Made by a program: the position numbers and the translations under genes. The notes under the pieces are model-generated. The model saw only the letters and a list, made by a program, of their open reading frames with translations. It did no database searches and had not been told where the DNA came from. This document shows positions 32,492 through 41,289 of a stretch of DNA of 62,643 bases, piece after piece (position 1 is the first letter of the stretch; each line of letters opens with the position of its first letter). This stretch comes from Bacteroidota bacterium (GTDB taxonomy: Bacteria > Bacteroidota > Bacteroidia > Bacteroidales > JACABE01), in NCBI GenBank assembly GCA_013377005.1, contig JACABE010000016.1, forward strand, positions 15,896 through 78,538, read 5' to 3'.

Positions 32492-33275
32492 TCGCAAACT
32501 AAACTACTTACGCATTTCCGTTACTGATAGATGCAATCTTCGTTGTACCTATTGCATGCCTGAAGAAGGTGTAACTTTATTATCTCATACTGACATTTTA
32601 AGTTTTGAAGAAATTAAAGATGTTGTTAATGAAGCTGTTTTGTTAGGTATTGATAAAATTAGAATTACCGGTGGCGAACCTTTGGTTAGAAAAGGTATTG
32701 TAGCATTGATTGAAATGCTTTCTTCCAATAAAGGAATTAAAGACTTAAGCATGACAACAAATGGCATATTGCTTTCTCAATATGCAGATGTATTAAAAGA
32801 AAAAGGATTACATCGTATTAATATCAGTTTAGATACCTTAGATGCAGAAAAATTCAGAACAATTACACGTGGTGGAGACATTGAAAAAGTAAAAGAAGGA
32901 ATATTGGCTGCTAAAAATGCAGGATTGAACCCTATTAAAATCAATTGTGTAATCAAAGAATCGAAAGAAGAAGCGGATGCCAAAGCAGTAAAAGAATTTT
33001 GTATAAAAAATGAATTGGAAGTGCGATATATCCACCAAATGAATTTAAAAACAGGGCATTTTGCAATCGTAGAAGGTGGAGATGGTGGTAATTGTGAAAA
33101 TTGTAACCGATTGCGTTTAACAGCAAATGGGAAAATAAAACCTTGCTTATTTAATAACCTTGAATTTGATATTAGAGAAATGGGTATTAAAGAAGCATTA
33201 TTAGCAGCAACTTCACAAAAACCAAAATGCGGTTCTTTTAATGCAATCAATCATTTTAATAATATTGGTGGTTGA
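32475..33275 (+). CDS. moaA: GTP 3',8-cyclase, short form
   Basis: The 266-residue radical-SAM enzyme makes the first intermediate of molybdopterin from GTP. The N-terminal cluster motif is DRCNLRCTYCMPEEG (near residue 17) and the C-terminal cluster motif CENCNRLRLTANGKIKPCLF (near residue 212). It is about 60 residues shorter than the usual MoaA: the segment around the usual IRFIEFMPxG is replaced by EVRYIHQMNLKTGHFAIVEGGDGG. The typical C-terminal Gly-Gly is present. Overlap with moeA and proximity to moaC support the role. Confidence 0.9.
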   Translation: MLDNYNRKLNYLRISVTDRCNLRCTYCMPEEGVTLLSHTDILSFEEIKDVVNEAVLLGIDKIRITGGEPLVRKGIVALIEMLSSNKGIKDLSMTTNGILLSQYADVLKEKGLHRINISLDTLDAEKFRTITRGGDIEKVKEGILAAKNAGLNPIKINCVIKESKEEADAKAVKEFCIKNELEVRYIHQMNLKTGHFAIVEGGDGGNCENCNRLRLTANGKIKPCLFNNLEFDIREMGIKEALLAATSQKPKCGSFNAINHFNNIGG

Positions 33276-33316
33276 TAAAATCACGAATTATACATAACTT
33301 AATAACAAATAACACA

Positions 33317-33763
33317 ATGTCCCAGTTTAGTCATATTGATGAGCACGGAAAAGCCAATATGGTAGATGTAAGTGCTAAACCCAATCAGGTAAGAACGGCA
33401 ATAGCCAGCGGGCATATTCGTTTGCAGCCAGCAACATTGCTTTTAATAAAGGAAAATCAGATAAAGAAAGGCGATGTTCTTACCATTGCCGAAATTGCAG
33501 GAATTCAAGGTGGGAAAAAAACCAGCGAGTTAATTCCACTTTGTCATCCCTTACTAATTAGCAAAATAGATGTAAAAGCTTCTATTACGGAAACAGGCAT
33601 AAATGTACAAAGTTTTGCTAAATGTACAGGACAAACAGGAATTGAAATGGAAGCTCTTACGGCAGTTAGCATATCCTTACTTACTGTTTATGATATGTGC
33701 AAAGCTGTAGATAAAGAAATGTGTATTGAGCAAATTATATTAAATGAAAAGGAGAAAAAATAA
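33317..33763 (+). CDS. moaC: cyclic pyranopterin monophosphate synthase
   Basis: From the ATG at 33317 the product has 148 residues. Motifs include MVDVSAKPNQVRTA, GKKTSELIPLCHPLLI and ECxTGIEMEAL-type CTGQTGIEMEALTAVSISLLTVYDMCKAVDKEM (given here only in part), with the catalytic Lys and Asp conserved. It completes the second step after MoaA. A TTG 15 codons earlier would overlap moaA but lacks homology. No moaD, moaE or mobA is present here. Confidence 0.93.
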   Translation: MSQFSHIDEHGKANMVDVSAKPNQVRTAIASGHIRLQPATLLLIKENQIKKGDVLTIAEIAGIQGGKKTSELIPLCHPLLISKIDVKASITETGINVQSFAKCTGQTGIEMEALTAVSISLLTVYDMCKAVDKEMCIEQIILNEKEKK

Positions 33764-33775
33764 TATTGATTTCAA

Positions 33776-34318
33776 TTATTTTAATCTTTTAGCATTAGCC
33801 AGTTCCAATTCAGCAAGATCAAAGAAGCTTTCATAATTTATTACATCCGATTGCAGCTTGCTTACACCAAAACAAAAGTTTATTCTGTAATTTTGCATAT
33901 CAGCTAAACATTTGAAAGTATAATCATTAAAATAAACTTTAGAAAGACAGACTTCCTTTACAATTTCTTCTTTGCTCTTATCGTTAAAAAGTAAAGCAAA
34001 TTCATCTCCAGACCTATACCTGAAAATTTTCGCTTTTTTTGCAAAAAAGGTTTTAAGTGCTAATGAAAATTCTTTTAGAACTTCATCTCCTTGGTGAATA
34101 CTTATAGCATTAAATTCCTTGAAATTATCAATATCAAGTATTACCAATCCGATATTTTTTCTATTCGCATTTAATTTCAAATATAGTTTCAAATATCTAA
34201 AATTAGCCAAGCCCGTAAGTTCATCTGTTCTCGATTTTTTCATAAAATGCAACATCAATATGAAAAACACGGAAGTTGAAAGCGATAAAAAGATAAGAGA
34301 AACAACAAGAAAATTCAT
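33776..34318 (-). CDS. membrane-anchored GGDEF domain protein
   Basis: The 180-residue protein has one N-terminal membrane helix (residues about 3-25) and a small GGDEF domain (DELTGLANFRYL near 32). The catalytic motif reads RSGDEF, with Ser for the first Gly, a change tolerated in some active diguanylate cyclases. The domain is shorter than usual at the C-terminus. Whether it makes c-di-GMP is open. It is three bases downstream of the histidine-phosphatase gene and probably co-transcribed with it. Confidence 0.85.
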   Translation of the reverse strand: MNFLVVSLIFLSLSTSVFFILMLHFMKKSRTDELTGLANFRYLKLYLKLNANRKNIGLVILDIDNFKEFNAISIHQGDEVLKEFSLALKTFFAKKAKIFRYRSGDEFALLFNDKSKEEIVKEVCLSKVYFNDYTFKCLADMQNYRINFCFGVSKLQSDVINYESFFDLAELELANAKRLK

Positions 34319-34321
34319 AAA

Positions 34322-35764
34322 CTAATTTTTATTTTTTTCTCTTTTACGTAAAGGAAATTCTTTTTTTTGTAAATAATCATAGCGTAAATTACGTCCTGGC
34401 TGATAACACAATGCAATAATTGAATCCTGAGCTTCTTTTATTGTACTGTATTCAGCAAAATCGAGTGTTCTTATTATAGCTTCAAAAACCCTGATAGCAC
34501 CGGAATGGTCAACCAACATTATTCTTTTCCCTAGATTTTTATTTAATAAATCAATAAAGCTAAATGCTATTCTCCAGTCAGCCTCTAATAAAGTTTCGCC
34601 TTCAGGATAATGATAAAAACGATTTTTAAACATCTTGGAAACTTTTGCTTTTATATCTAAAGCTGAATCATTTCCATGGCTATATATTTTTATTGCTTCC
34701 TCTGTGATTTCATTTTTATGCATAAAGGTTAATGCACCATATTTCTGAGAGTTTAATCCAAATAAAGCATTAAAGGCGATATTAAAATACCCAGCTTCTT
34801 GTAGAAAATATCGAGCAGTTTGTTCTGTATTTTCCGATTCACTTCCATAAACAGGAATAGGTAAATCTTTTGACCATGACCAAAGGGGAAAACCACTTTT
34901 ATCGAGAATATCAACAGCAATTTTAAAGTCTTTACCTAATTCTCTCGCAGTTGTAACGCCTTCTTCTTTCAAGAAATTACTTTGTGCACCTGAAATACGT
35001 CTGTTTTTATCCCAAATATCCCAATATCCGGAACCAACAAATTCTGGATTTTCACCACCTGATTCATGAATTGATTTTCCATGGCGAATTAATATAACAT
35101 GTGTTTGATTCAATGGAACGTACCCTTGAGGAAATAGAGGAATAGCCTTTTCGTTTGGAAGCCATACAATTCCTTCTTTCATATTTAACCCACTACCATC
35201 ATCTAATAATCTACCTGTTGTTCTTCGTGTTCCGTCTTCATTGGTTGCCATATCATTGGCTAAAACAGATTTGGTTCTATAACGTGTCATGTGAGAACCC
35301 ACAACAGGAATATTCTGAGGACATAATATATCGTTGAATTTATTTAAACTAAATGTTTGAAGCAATAATCTACGAAAACTGTCATTTTTTATCAAGCCGT
35401 TCCATGCTAAATAAAAAAGATGAGGATCCCCATTGGGTATTTTATGGCGAATAAATTCATATTTACTCTTGATATAATTTTGTGGTGTTAAATCATATTC
35501 AAGCGTTTTAAGAAAGAAATATATATCTTTACTTATTACTTTCAAGTTATTGACAAAATCAATATTTACGTCACTCCCCGAAAAATTCAATTTTTCTTTA
35601 TAAATCAGCTTTAAAAACGCAATATCATCTATAACACTTTGCTCTGTATGACAATTGTGAAACTCAGCATGTTCTCGTTGTTTATAAAATTGAATATTTG
35701 GATTAATCATTTCAGTTATTTCGGGAGTTTTTGAACTCTTTATATTTTGTTCTTCTTTTTTCAT
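34322..35764 (-). CDS. histidine phosphatase superfamily protein with long N-terminal extension
   Basis: Residues about 230-455 of the 480-residue product form a phosphoglycerate-mutase-like fold: VILIRHGKSIHE (catalytic RHG), YGSESENTEQTARYFL, PEGETLLEADWRI and the second His in LVDHSGAIRVFEA. Residues 1-225 form a helical N-terminal part with no recognised domain and a His/Cys-containing HNCHTEQS stretch near residue 36. No signal peptide is seen. Substrate is unknown. It is upstream of the GGDEF gene by three bases. Confidence 0.75.
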   Translation of the reverse strand: MKKEEQNIKSSKTPEITEMINPNIQFYKQREHAEFHNCHTEQSVIDDIAFLKLIYKEKLNFSGSDVNIDFVNNLKVISKDIYFFLKTLEYDLTPQNYIKSKYEFIRHKIPNGDPHLFYLAWNGLIKNDSFRRLLLQTFSLNKFNDILCPQNIPVVGSHMTRYRTKSVLANDMATNEDGTRRTTGRLLDDGSGLNMKEGIVWLPNEKAIPLFPQGYVPLNQTHVILIRHGKSIHESGGENPEFVGSGYWDIWDKNRRISGAQSNFLKEEGVTTARELGKDFKIAVDILDKSGFPLWSWSKDLPIPVYGSESENTEQTARYFLQEAGYFNIAFNALFGLNSQKYGALTFMHKNEITEEAIKIYSHGNDSALDIKAKVSKMFKNRFYHYPEGETLLEADWRIAFSFIDLLNKNLGKRIMLVDHSGAIRVFEAIIRTLDFAEYSTIKEAQDSIIALCYQPGRNLRYDYLQKKEFPLRKREKNKN

Positions 35765-35923
35765 CTGTTTTTAATTTTTTATTTATCAGATGTAACTCGC
35801 CATATTATCATCCTCGTTTGTGAAAACGTTTTCTAATGGCTCGTTTCATTTATTATATTATATTAAACAACAAAATTAATCATTTTTAATGAAAATTCAG
35901 TGTCTTTATAACTTCCTGATTTC

Positions 35924-35954
35924 ACAAAAAAACCCGTAAATCAAATTTACGGGT
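35924..35954 (-). terminator. rho-independent terminator after M28 peptidase gene
   Basis: On the minus strand ACCCGTAAAT pairs with ATTTACGGGT (35954-35932) and is followed by seven T residues. It lies about 46 bases past the stop of the peptidase gene. Confidence 0.9.
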
Positions 35955-35999
35955 CGGGTATAAATCACTAAACTTAAAAAACCAACAGTATTAACTGTA

Positions 36000-38249
36000 C
36001 TATCTTTTGATAAACTTAATCGTTTTTGATTTGTCTGCTGTATTAATTTTAATAAAATATATACCAGCATTTAAACTGGCAATATTTATTTTTGAACTGT
36101 TATTATCTAAGTTTACAGTAATAACAACTTGCCCAACAATATTATAAATTGTAAAGCTAAGTTTTTTTAAACCAATTCCTTCTACAACTAAATAATCAGA
36201 AGCAGGATTAGGATATGCAATGATATCAAAATTGTTACTTTTTGTTTCATTGATTTTAGTGTAATTTTCAAAGAATTTATCATGCATTACATGAAAAATA
36301 AAATCTTTTGCTTCTTCAGTTTTTATATAATAGAGAGGAAAACTGAGCGTTATTACATTCTTAACAGTTCCATTATTTTCAATAGCAACAGGCTTGTTCT
36401 TAAAACATCCCTCTGTTGTAATACTGTCATATTTTGAATCATATAAATATAGGATGTCGCCATTTTGAGACGGAGAAAAAATTTCAATATTTCGTAAATG
36501 ATTGTTATAAAGTCCATAAAGTTTTAATGAATCAACATATAATGAATCCAAATTAAATGAGAAAGATTTCGCTCCACAAAATCTCGTAGAAGTATTATTA
36601 CTGATACCAGCAATATTTACATAATCATATAAGAAAGAACCCTTTTTAAAATCAGATGGGGGAAATGCTTCAGAGGGTTTATACAAAGTGAAAAGGATAT
36701 GCCCTCCAAGATTTAAATAATTCCTTAGTAAATCTGTGTGATTTTTTAAAATTGAGAATGGGCACCAATTATCATCATTCATATGCCATAAAATCGAAGA
36801 ATATTGCCCTATCGTGCTTAGTGTAATTTTATTTACTGAAGTAGCATCATATTGCGAATGAACAAATCCATCACAAATCTGACTGTAAAAATCATCCACT
36901 TCTTGGTCAGTTGGGGTAAATATACCTCCTTTGGAATCCCTTACTATTAAAATTCCATTTGCGAATGTAACAAATCCGGGTGCATCAGATTTTTCAATGA
37001 TTGCTGATTCTATACCTTTGTTATTAATTACATTAACACCAATGTAATAGATAGTATCTGTCAATAGATTATTAAAAGTAAAAGAAGTATCAGTAGTAAA
37101 GAAAACAGTATCATAAATAGCAGAGTTCCTTCCTATATAAACTTTATACCCTGCTAAATCATTTTCAGTGCTTGCTTTCCAAGAAGGTTGCAATGTATGT
37201 CCATTAGCGGGATTGATAATAAAATAGTTTTTGATACCCAATGGCTTTTCTGATGCTTTAATTAACATACCAACTGAGACTTTGGTAACTTCTGCACAAT
37301 ACTCCATGTTGCAGCTCCCTATAGTATCACTTTCTTTATGCCAATTTGGTGACCATTCATTTTCTACAAAATATAATGCAGGAATACCAACTCTGGCAAA
37401 AGGAATGTCATCACCTCCACTATTTATGCTATAAAAGTTATTAATCGGAGTCAGAGAAGTGAAATTTTGACAAATATTATTTGCCAGTTGAACAGTCCAT
37501 CCAGATGTAATATGATAGTTTATATTCAGTTTCCAGTTATTAATAGCAGTATTATTAGCAATCATATCATGAGTAATAAAAAACCCAATATTTTCGTTAT
37601 TGTTTAATGCATCGTTTAAATAATGTTGACTGCCTCCATACACATCCGAATAAGCCCTAAGTTCCTCCGCTGCAAATCCAACAAATTTAATTGTAGATTC
37701 AGGAATATATCCTGTTTTTTTCATCACTCTTGCTATTTCAATAGCTGCTGCAATACCTGATGCGTCATCATCGGCACCAGGAGCATAGTTCATTGGGCTA
37801 ACATTAGTTATATCATCATAATGACCACCAACAATATAAACATTATTTGGGTTTGTATTTCCTGTATAGGTTGCAATTACGTTATATTGCATAGTAGTAT
37901 CAATGATAGAACTATTTGGTAAAGTTGTAACCATTATAAAGGAATCTAATACTGTGTTATTGTATCCCAACGAAATAAATTTGTTCTGAAGGTATAAAGC
38001 AACATCCTTATGATTGGGAGCAAGCATATATCGTGTTCCAAAATTCTGTAATTGTTGAATAGTGTTTTTTATACTATCTTTTTTTATTTCAGCAATACAT
38101 GAATTAATAAGAGAATCAATGGAATTGTTATTAACACTTTTTGCTTTTAAAACCTCTATTGAGCTTTTATTCTTAGTAAAGAAATTTTGCGAAAAAGTAT
38201 GAATTTGCATTCCAATAATTAATACCATTAAAAGAGTAATTTTTTTCAT
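36000..38249 (-). CDS. M28 peptidase with type IX secretion C-terminal domain
   Basis: The 749-residue secreted protein has a signal peptide ending HTFSQ, an M28 zinc peptidase domain (residues about 80-335: VGGHYDD, GADDDASG, and AAEELRAYSD with metal ligands and the catalytic Glu), a fibronectin type III-like domain (about 345-430), a further region of about 190 residues and a type A sorting domain (PNPASDYLVVEG to TIKFIKR, last 75 residues). It should cross the outer membrane by the type IX system and be anchored or released. Its N- and C-terminal signals are nearly identical in DNA to those of the next gene. Confidence 0.93.
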   Translation of the reverse strand: MKKITLLMVLIIGMQIHTFSQNFFTKNKSSIEVLKAKSVNNNSIDSLINSCIAEIKKDSIKNTIQQLQNFGTRYMLAPNHKDVALYLQNKFISLGYNNTVLDSFIMVTTLPNSSIIDTTMQYNVIATYTGNTNPNNVYIVGGHYDDITNVSPMNYAPGADDDASGIAAAIEIARVMKKTGYIPESTIKFVGFAAEELRAYSDVYGGSQHYLNDALNNNENIGFFITHDMIANNTAINNWKLNINYHITSGWTVQLANNICQNFTSLTPINNFYSINSGGDDIPFARVGIPALYFVENEWSPNWHKESDTIGSCNMEYCAEVTKVSVGMLIKASEKPLGIKNYFIINPANGHTLQPSWKASTENDLAGYKVYIGRNSAIYDTVFFTTDTSFTFNNLLTDTIYYIGVNVINNKGIESAIIEKSDAPGFVTFANGILIVRDSKGGIFTPTDQEVDDFYSQICDGFVHSQYDATSVNKITLSTIGQYSSILWHMNDDNWCPFSILKNHTDLLRNYLNLGGHILFTLYKPSEAFPPSDFKKGSFLYDYVNIAGISNNTSTRFCGAKSFSFNLDSLYVDSLKLYGLYNNHLRNIEIFSPSQNGDILYLYDSKYDSITTEGCFKNKPVAIENNGTVKNVITLSFPLYYIKTEEAKDFIFHVMHDKFFENYTKINETKSNNFDIIAYPNPASDYLVVEGIGLKKLSFTIYNIVGQVVITVNLDNNSSKINIASLNAGIYFIKINTADKSKTIKFIKR

Positions 38250-38303
38250 CTTATTATTTTAAAATTTATCATTTTACTAAACAAACACTTTATTTACAAC
38301 GCA

Positions 38304-40067
38304 TTATCTTTTAATAAACTTAATCGTTTTTGCTCTACTTTCTGTATTGATTTTAATAAAATATATACCTGCATTTAAACTGGCTATGTTTATTTTTGAA
38401 CTGTTATTATCTAAATTTCCAGTAATAACAGCTTGCCCAACAATATTATAAATTACAAAGCTAAGTTTTTTTAAACCAATTCCTTCTACAACTAAATAAT
38501 CAGAAGCAGGATTAGGATATATATTAAACTTTATTTCATTTTTTTCTGTAACTCCCACATAAGCCTGAAAAATTTCAGGTGAATTTTTAAAAAGATCTCT
38601 GATATGATCAATCCTTTGTTTTAAAATTTCAACTGAAGCATAAGGATTATTAACAGTGTCATAATAAGAACCAGTAGTATATACGACATCGACAAAATGG
38701 ATACTTTCTGGTATCAAAGTAAATGGTCCCATCGAAGCCAAACTTCTTTTGTCTAATGAGGTAATCCATGAATTATTATCAGTCCAATCTGCTCCTGGTA
38801 CAGTAATACCGCCTGTCCCAAGAAATAATGGATCGGTATAACCCGGAAACATAAAGTCACATTTAGGATTTGAAGCACTAACAGGATTTGTTCCATTACC
38901 GCCATAAGTCATTACCCTGCCATCTTTCCAAATACCTCTTAAATACCTATAATAATCCATTGCATTATCAGGCTCTCCATTTACAGGATTATAATCATTG
39001 ATATAACTTAGAAAGCTTCTCATTCCAAATCTTTCGTCGTCAACAATGCCATTTCCAAAATTTAAACCATTTACACTTGTAATAGTTGGATTTCCAGAAA
39101 TATCTAGTATTGGATTATCCAGCAAATCCGGATCCATAGTGGGACCACCTAAAATGGTAACACCCTGTACAGGAGGATTTAATCCATAAACAGAATCTAA
39201 TGGCATTCCATTGTAGCCATAAAAAGTAGAACGTCCAACATCACTTGCAACATAATCATCTGTAGCATTTCCGATATCGATATCAGCAAAAAGTCCAATA
39301 TAAGAATTGTTAAGTGTATATGTTGATCTATTAATAATTTTATATTTATAAAATACAGCATTATATAGAACTGAGTCAGTAGGATTATTGAAAGCATAAG
39401 CAAAAACATGAATTTCAAGTCCCAATGGTAATCCATGAGATTCATGATGAGCTTTTTGGTCATTGATAATAAAAAAAATACATTGATCCCCATAAATCTT
39501 TGGATAATCACCCAAATGGGGTTCATACCTGCCATTATTGTTTATATCCACAAAAGGAGCCAGTTGAAAACTTTGACCAATAATAGTATCGCCATGTGCT
39601 GGCCAGTTAAGCACAAAAGAAGGCGGATTAGAAGGATAAGCAGCACTATTCAGATAATTAACTAAATCCTGTCTATTGATTTTCCATACTTTATCCCATA
39701 ATGTTGCATTTGCTGAAGTTGTAGAAGCTAATCCGTCCATTGTTAAAGGACCCGTCCAAAAATCTGTTCCATTTTGATTAAAACTTTCTGCTGCAAGTTT
39801 AAGATTACCATCTATGTCCACTCCGCCAATCCATAAACTACTGCTAAATATCGTATTTTTACCACTCCCATTCGGATACTGGTAGATGGGATGAGGATTA
39901 GAACCAGACAGTGTATAATTTGTATCATTTTCCAGAAACTGAACACCTCCTGCTCTTACCAATGCTTTTATATTATTAATTGAAAGTGTATCGCTATGAG
40001 GTGTTTGCGAAAAAGTATGAATTACCATTCCGATAATCAATACCATTAAAAGAGTATTTTTTTTCAT
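38304..40067 (-). CDS. secreted protein with type IX secretion C-terminal domain
   Basis: The 587-residue product has a signal peptide almost the same as the preceding peptidase, a large middle part without recognised domain (rich in Asn, Gly and aromatic residues, with Asp-rich IDIGNATDDYVASD and DINNNGRYEPHLGD, possible calcium sites), and a type A sorting domain in its last 75 residues. It is probably exported to the cell surface. The gap to the peptidase gene is 54 bases. No active site is visible. Confidence 0.85.
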   Translation of the reverse strand: MKKNTLLMVLIIGMVIHTFSQTPHSDTLSINNIKALVRAGGVQFLENDTNYTLSGSNPHPIYQYPNGSGKNTIFSSSLWIGGVDIDGNLKLAAESFNQNGTDFWTGPLTMDGLASTTSANATLWDKVWKINRQDLVNYLNSAAYPSNPPSFVLNWPAHGDTIIGQSFQLAPFVDINNNGRYEPHLGDYPKIYGDQCIFFIINDQKAHHESHGLPLGLEIHVFAYAFNNPTDSVLYNAVFYKYKIINRSTYTLNNSYIGLFADIDIGNATDDYVASDVGRSTFYGYNGMPLDSVYGLNPPVQGVTILGGPTMDPDLLDNPILDISGNPTITSVNGLNFGNGIVDDERFGMRSFLSYINDYNPVNGEPDNAMDYYRYLRGIWKDGRVMTYGGNGTNPVSASNPKCDFMFPGYTDPLFLGTGGITVPGADWTDNNSWITSLDKRSLASMGPFTLIPESIHFVDVVYTTGSYYDTVNNPYASVEILKQRIDHIRDLFKNSPEIFQAYVGVTEKNEIKFNIYPNPASDYLVVEGIGLKKLSFVIYNIVGQAVITGNLDNNSSKINIASLNAGIYFIKINTESRAKTIKFIKR

Positions 40068-40177
40068 CTTATATTTTTTTATTAATTATTTAGTTTTTAT
40101 ATTTTTACATTATTTCAAGTTATGAAATCAAAAATGCAGAGGATTAACTTTATTTTACAGAAGTTATTCAATATTAA

Positions 40178-40795
40178 TTAGTTCTGCGAAATATTGAATA
40201 CTAAATCATTTATAGGTTTCCCGTTAATATTTATTTTAATATCGTCGAACCATGCACGATCCTTTGAAACATAAATCCCAATCATTACTTCAGTTGGATC
40301 TTTGTCAGTTTTAACTTCAAAACGGTAGGGTGTCCATGAAAAAGGCATTACAGGAATATATTTACCAACTAATCTAACATCAGGGAGTATTGGAAATTTC
40401 ATATTCCCATTATACGTTGATCCGCCACCAACATACTCTTTATTATTATGAATAGAACACCAAAGACCAGCATTGGGCTTTTCATACGGCATTTTTACAT
40501 TAACTGAAATTTCAATAGTACGCAATCCCTGGTAATAAACTTTAGGTAGAACCATATAGTAAGACGCACCATCAATGGAACGATTTATTCTAACAAACAA
40601 ACAATTCTTACCTGATGATGAGTTTGTAGTATCAATACTTAAAATAGCCACATCACCTTTATTTTCCCAATGCCCAATTGATTTTCCTTTCGATTCACTC
40701 TGTTCAAAATTAAAATCTAAATATTCATTTTGTGCAAAAATCATAGTCGGGGAAAATGAAATAAATAATCCAAAAAAAATAATCAACGTTTTCAT
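40178..40795 (-). CDS. secreted beta-sandwich protein
   Basis: From the ATG at 40795 the product has 205 residues with a signal peptide ending MIFAQ. The body resembles a carbohydrate-binding-module-like beta sandwich (LDFNFEQSESKG, GKNCLFVRINRSIDGASY, WTPYRFEVKTDKD, RAWFDDIKIN). No catalytic region or sorting domain. A reading from 40861 would bury the signal. Function is unknown; binding of a glycan or surface attachment is possible. Confidence 0.75.
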   Translation of the reverse strand: MKTLIIFFGLFISFSPTMIFAQNEYLDFNFEQSESKGKSIGHWENKGDVAILSIDTTNSSSGKNCLFVRINRSIDGASYYMVLPKVYYQGLRTIEISVNVKMPYEKPNAGLWCSIHNNKEYVGGGSTYNGNMKFPILPDVRLVGKYIPVMPFSWTPYRFEVKTDKDPTEVMIGIYVSKDRAWFDDIKININGKPINDLVFNISQN

Positions 40796-40893
40796 ATTTC
40801 TATCTTTTAAGTTAATAATGATATAAAAGTAAACAGGAAATGTAATTTTTAAAAATAACAATCAGTTAACGGTAGTAAGTAATCAGTTAACGG

Positions 40894-40930
40894 TAAAAAA
40901 AAGAGGCTGAACGATTAAATTCAGCCTCTT
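40894..40930 (-). terminator. rho-independent terminator after rpmB
   Basis: On the minus strand AAGAGGCTGAA (40930-40920) pairs with TTCAGCCTCTT (40911-40901), followed by a T-run. It is 20 bases past the rpmB stop. Two copies of ATCAGTTAACGGTA occur just beyond (40861-40894). Confidence 0.9.
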
Positions 40931-40950
40931 TTACAATATTTTTATTTGAT

Positions 40951-41190
40951 TTAGAAAACAATCAAGCCTTTTTTTTCTGCATCTTTTAAACAAGCAGAAA
41001 TACCTTTTTTACTAATCGTTCTGATAGCATTTGCTGATACTTTCAACGTAATCCAACATTCTTCTTCTGGAATATAAAATTTCTTGGTTTGAAGATTTGG
41101 ATAAAATCTTCTTTTACTTTTTATATTTGAGTGAGATACTTTATTTCCAGTAATCACTTTTTTTCCTGTAATATCGCAAATTTTAGACAT
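40951..41190 (-). CDS. rpmB: 50S ribosomal protein L28
   Basis: The 79-residue basic protein has the L28 motifs CDITGKKVITGNKVSHSN, KRRFYPNLQTKKFYI and LKVSANAIRTISKKG. It belongs to the large ribosomal subunit. The usual Bacteroidota neighbour rpmG is not adjacent here. A terminator follows. Confidence 0.96.
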   Translation of the reverse strand: MSKICDITGKKVITGNKVSHSNIKSKRRFYPNLQTKKFYIPEEECWITLKVSANAIRTISKKGISACLKDAEKKGLIVF

Positions 41191-41289
41191 TTTTATATGT
41201 TTTTTAATGACTCATTTCAAAAATGGAGTGCAAAAGTACAAATTTATTTTTTAACTACAAATGTTTTTTCAAAAAAAACATCGTTTTTA

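Noticed and set aside
33272-33316. Earlier TTG start for moaC overlapping moaA
   Set aside because: The added 15 residues have no MoaC similarity; the ATG at 33317 gives the normal family length.
40861-40894. Operator from the repeated ATCAGTTAACGGTA
   Set aside because: Just two adjacent copies beyond a terminator, far from any start codon it could control.
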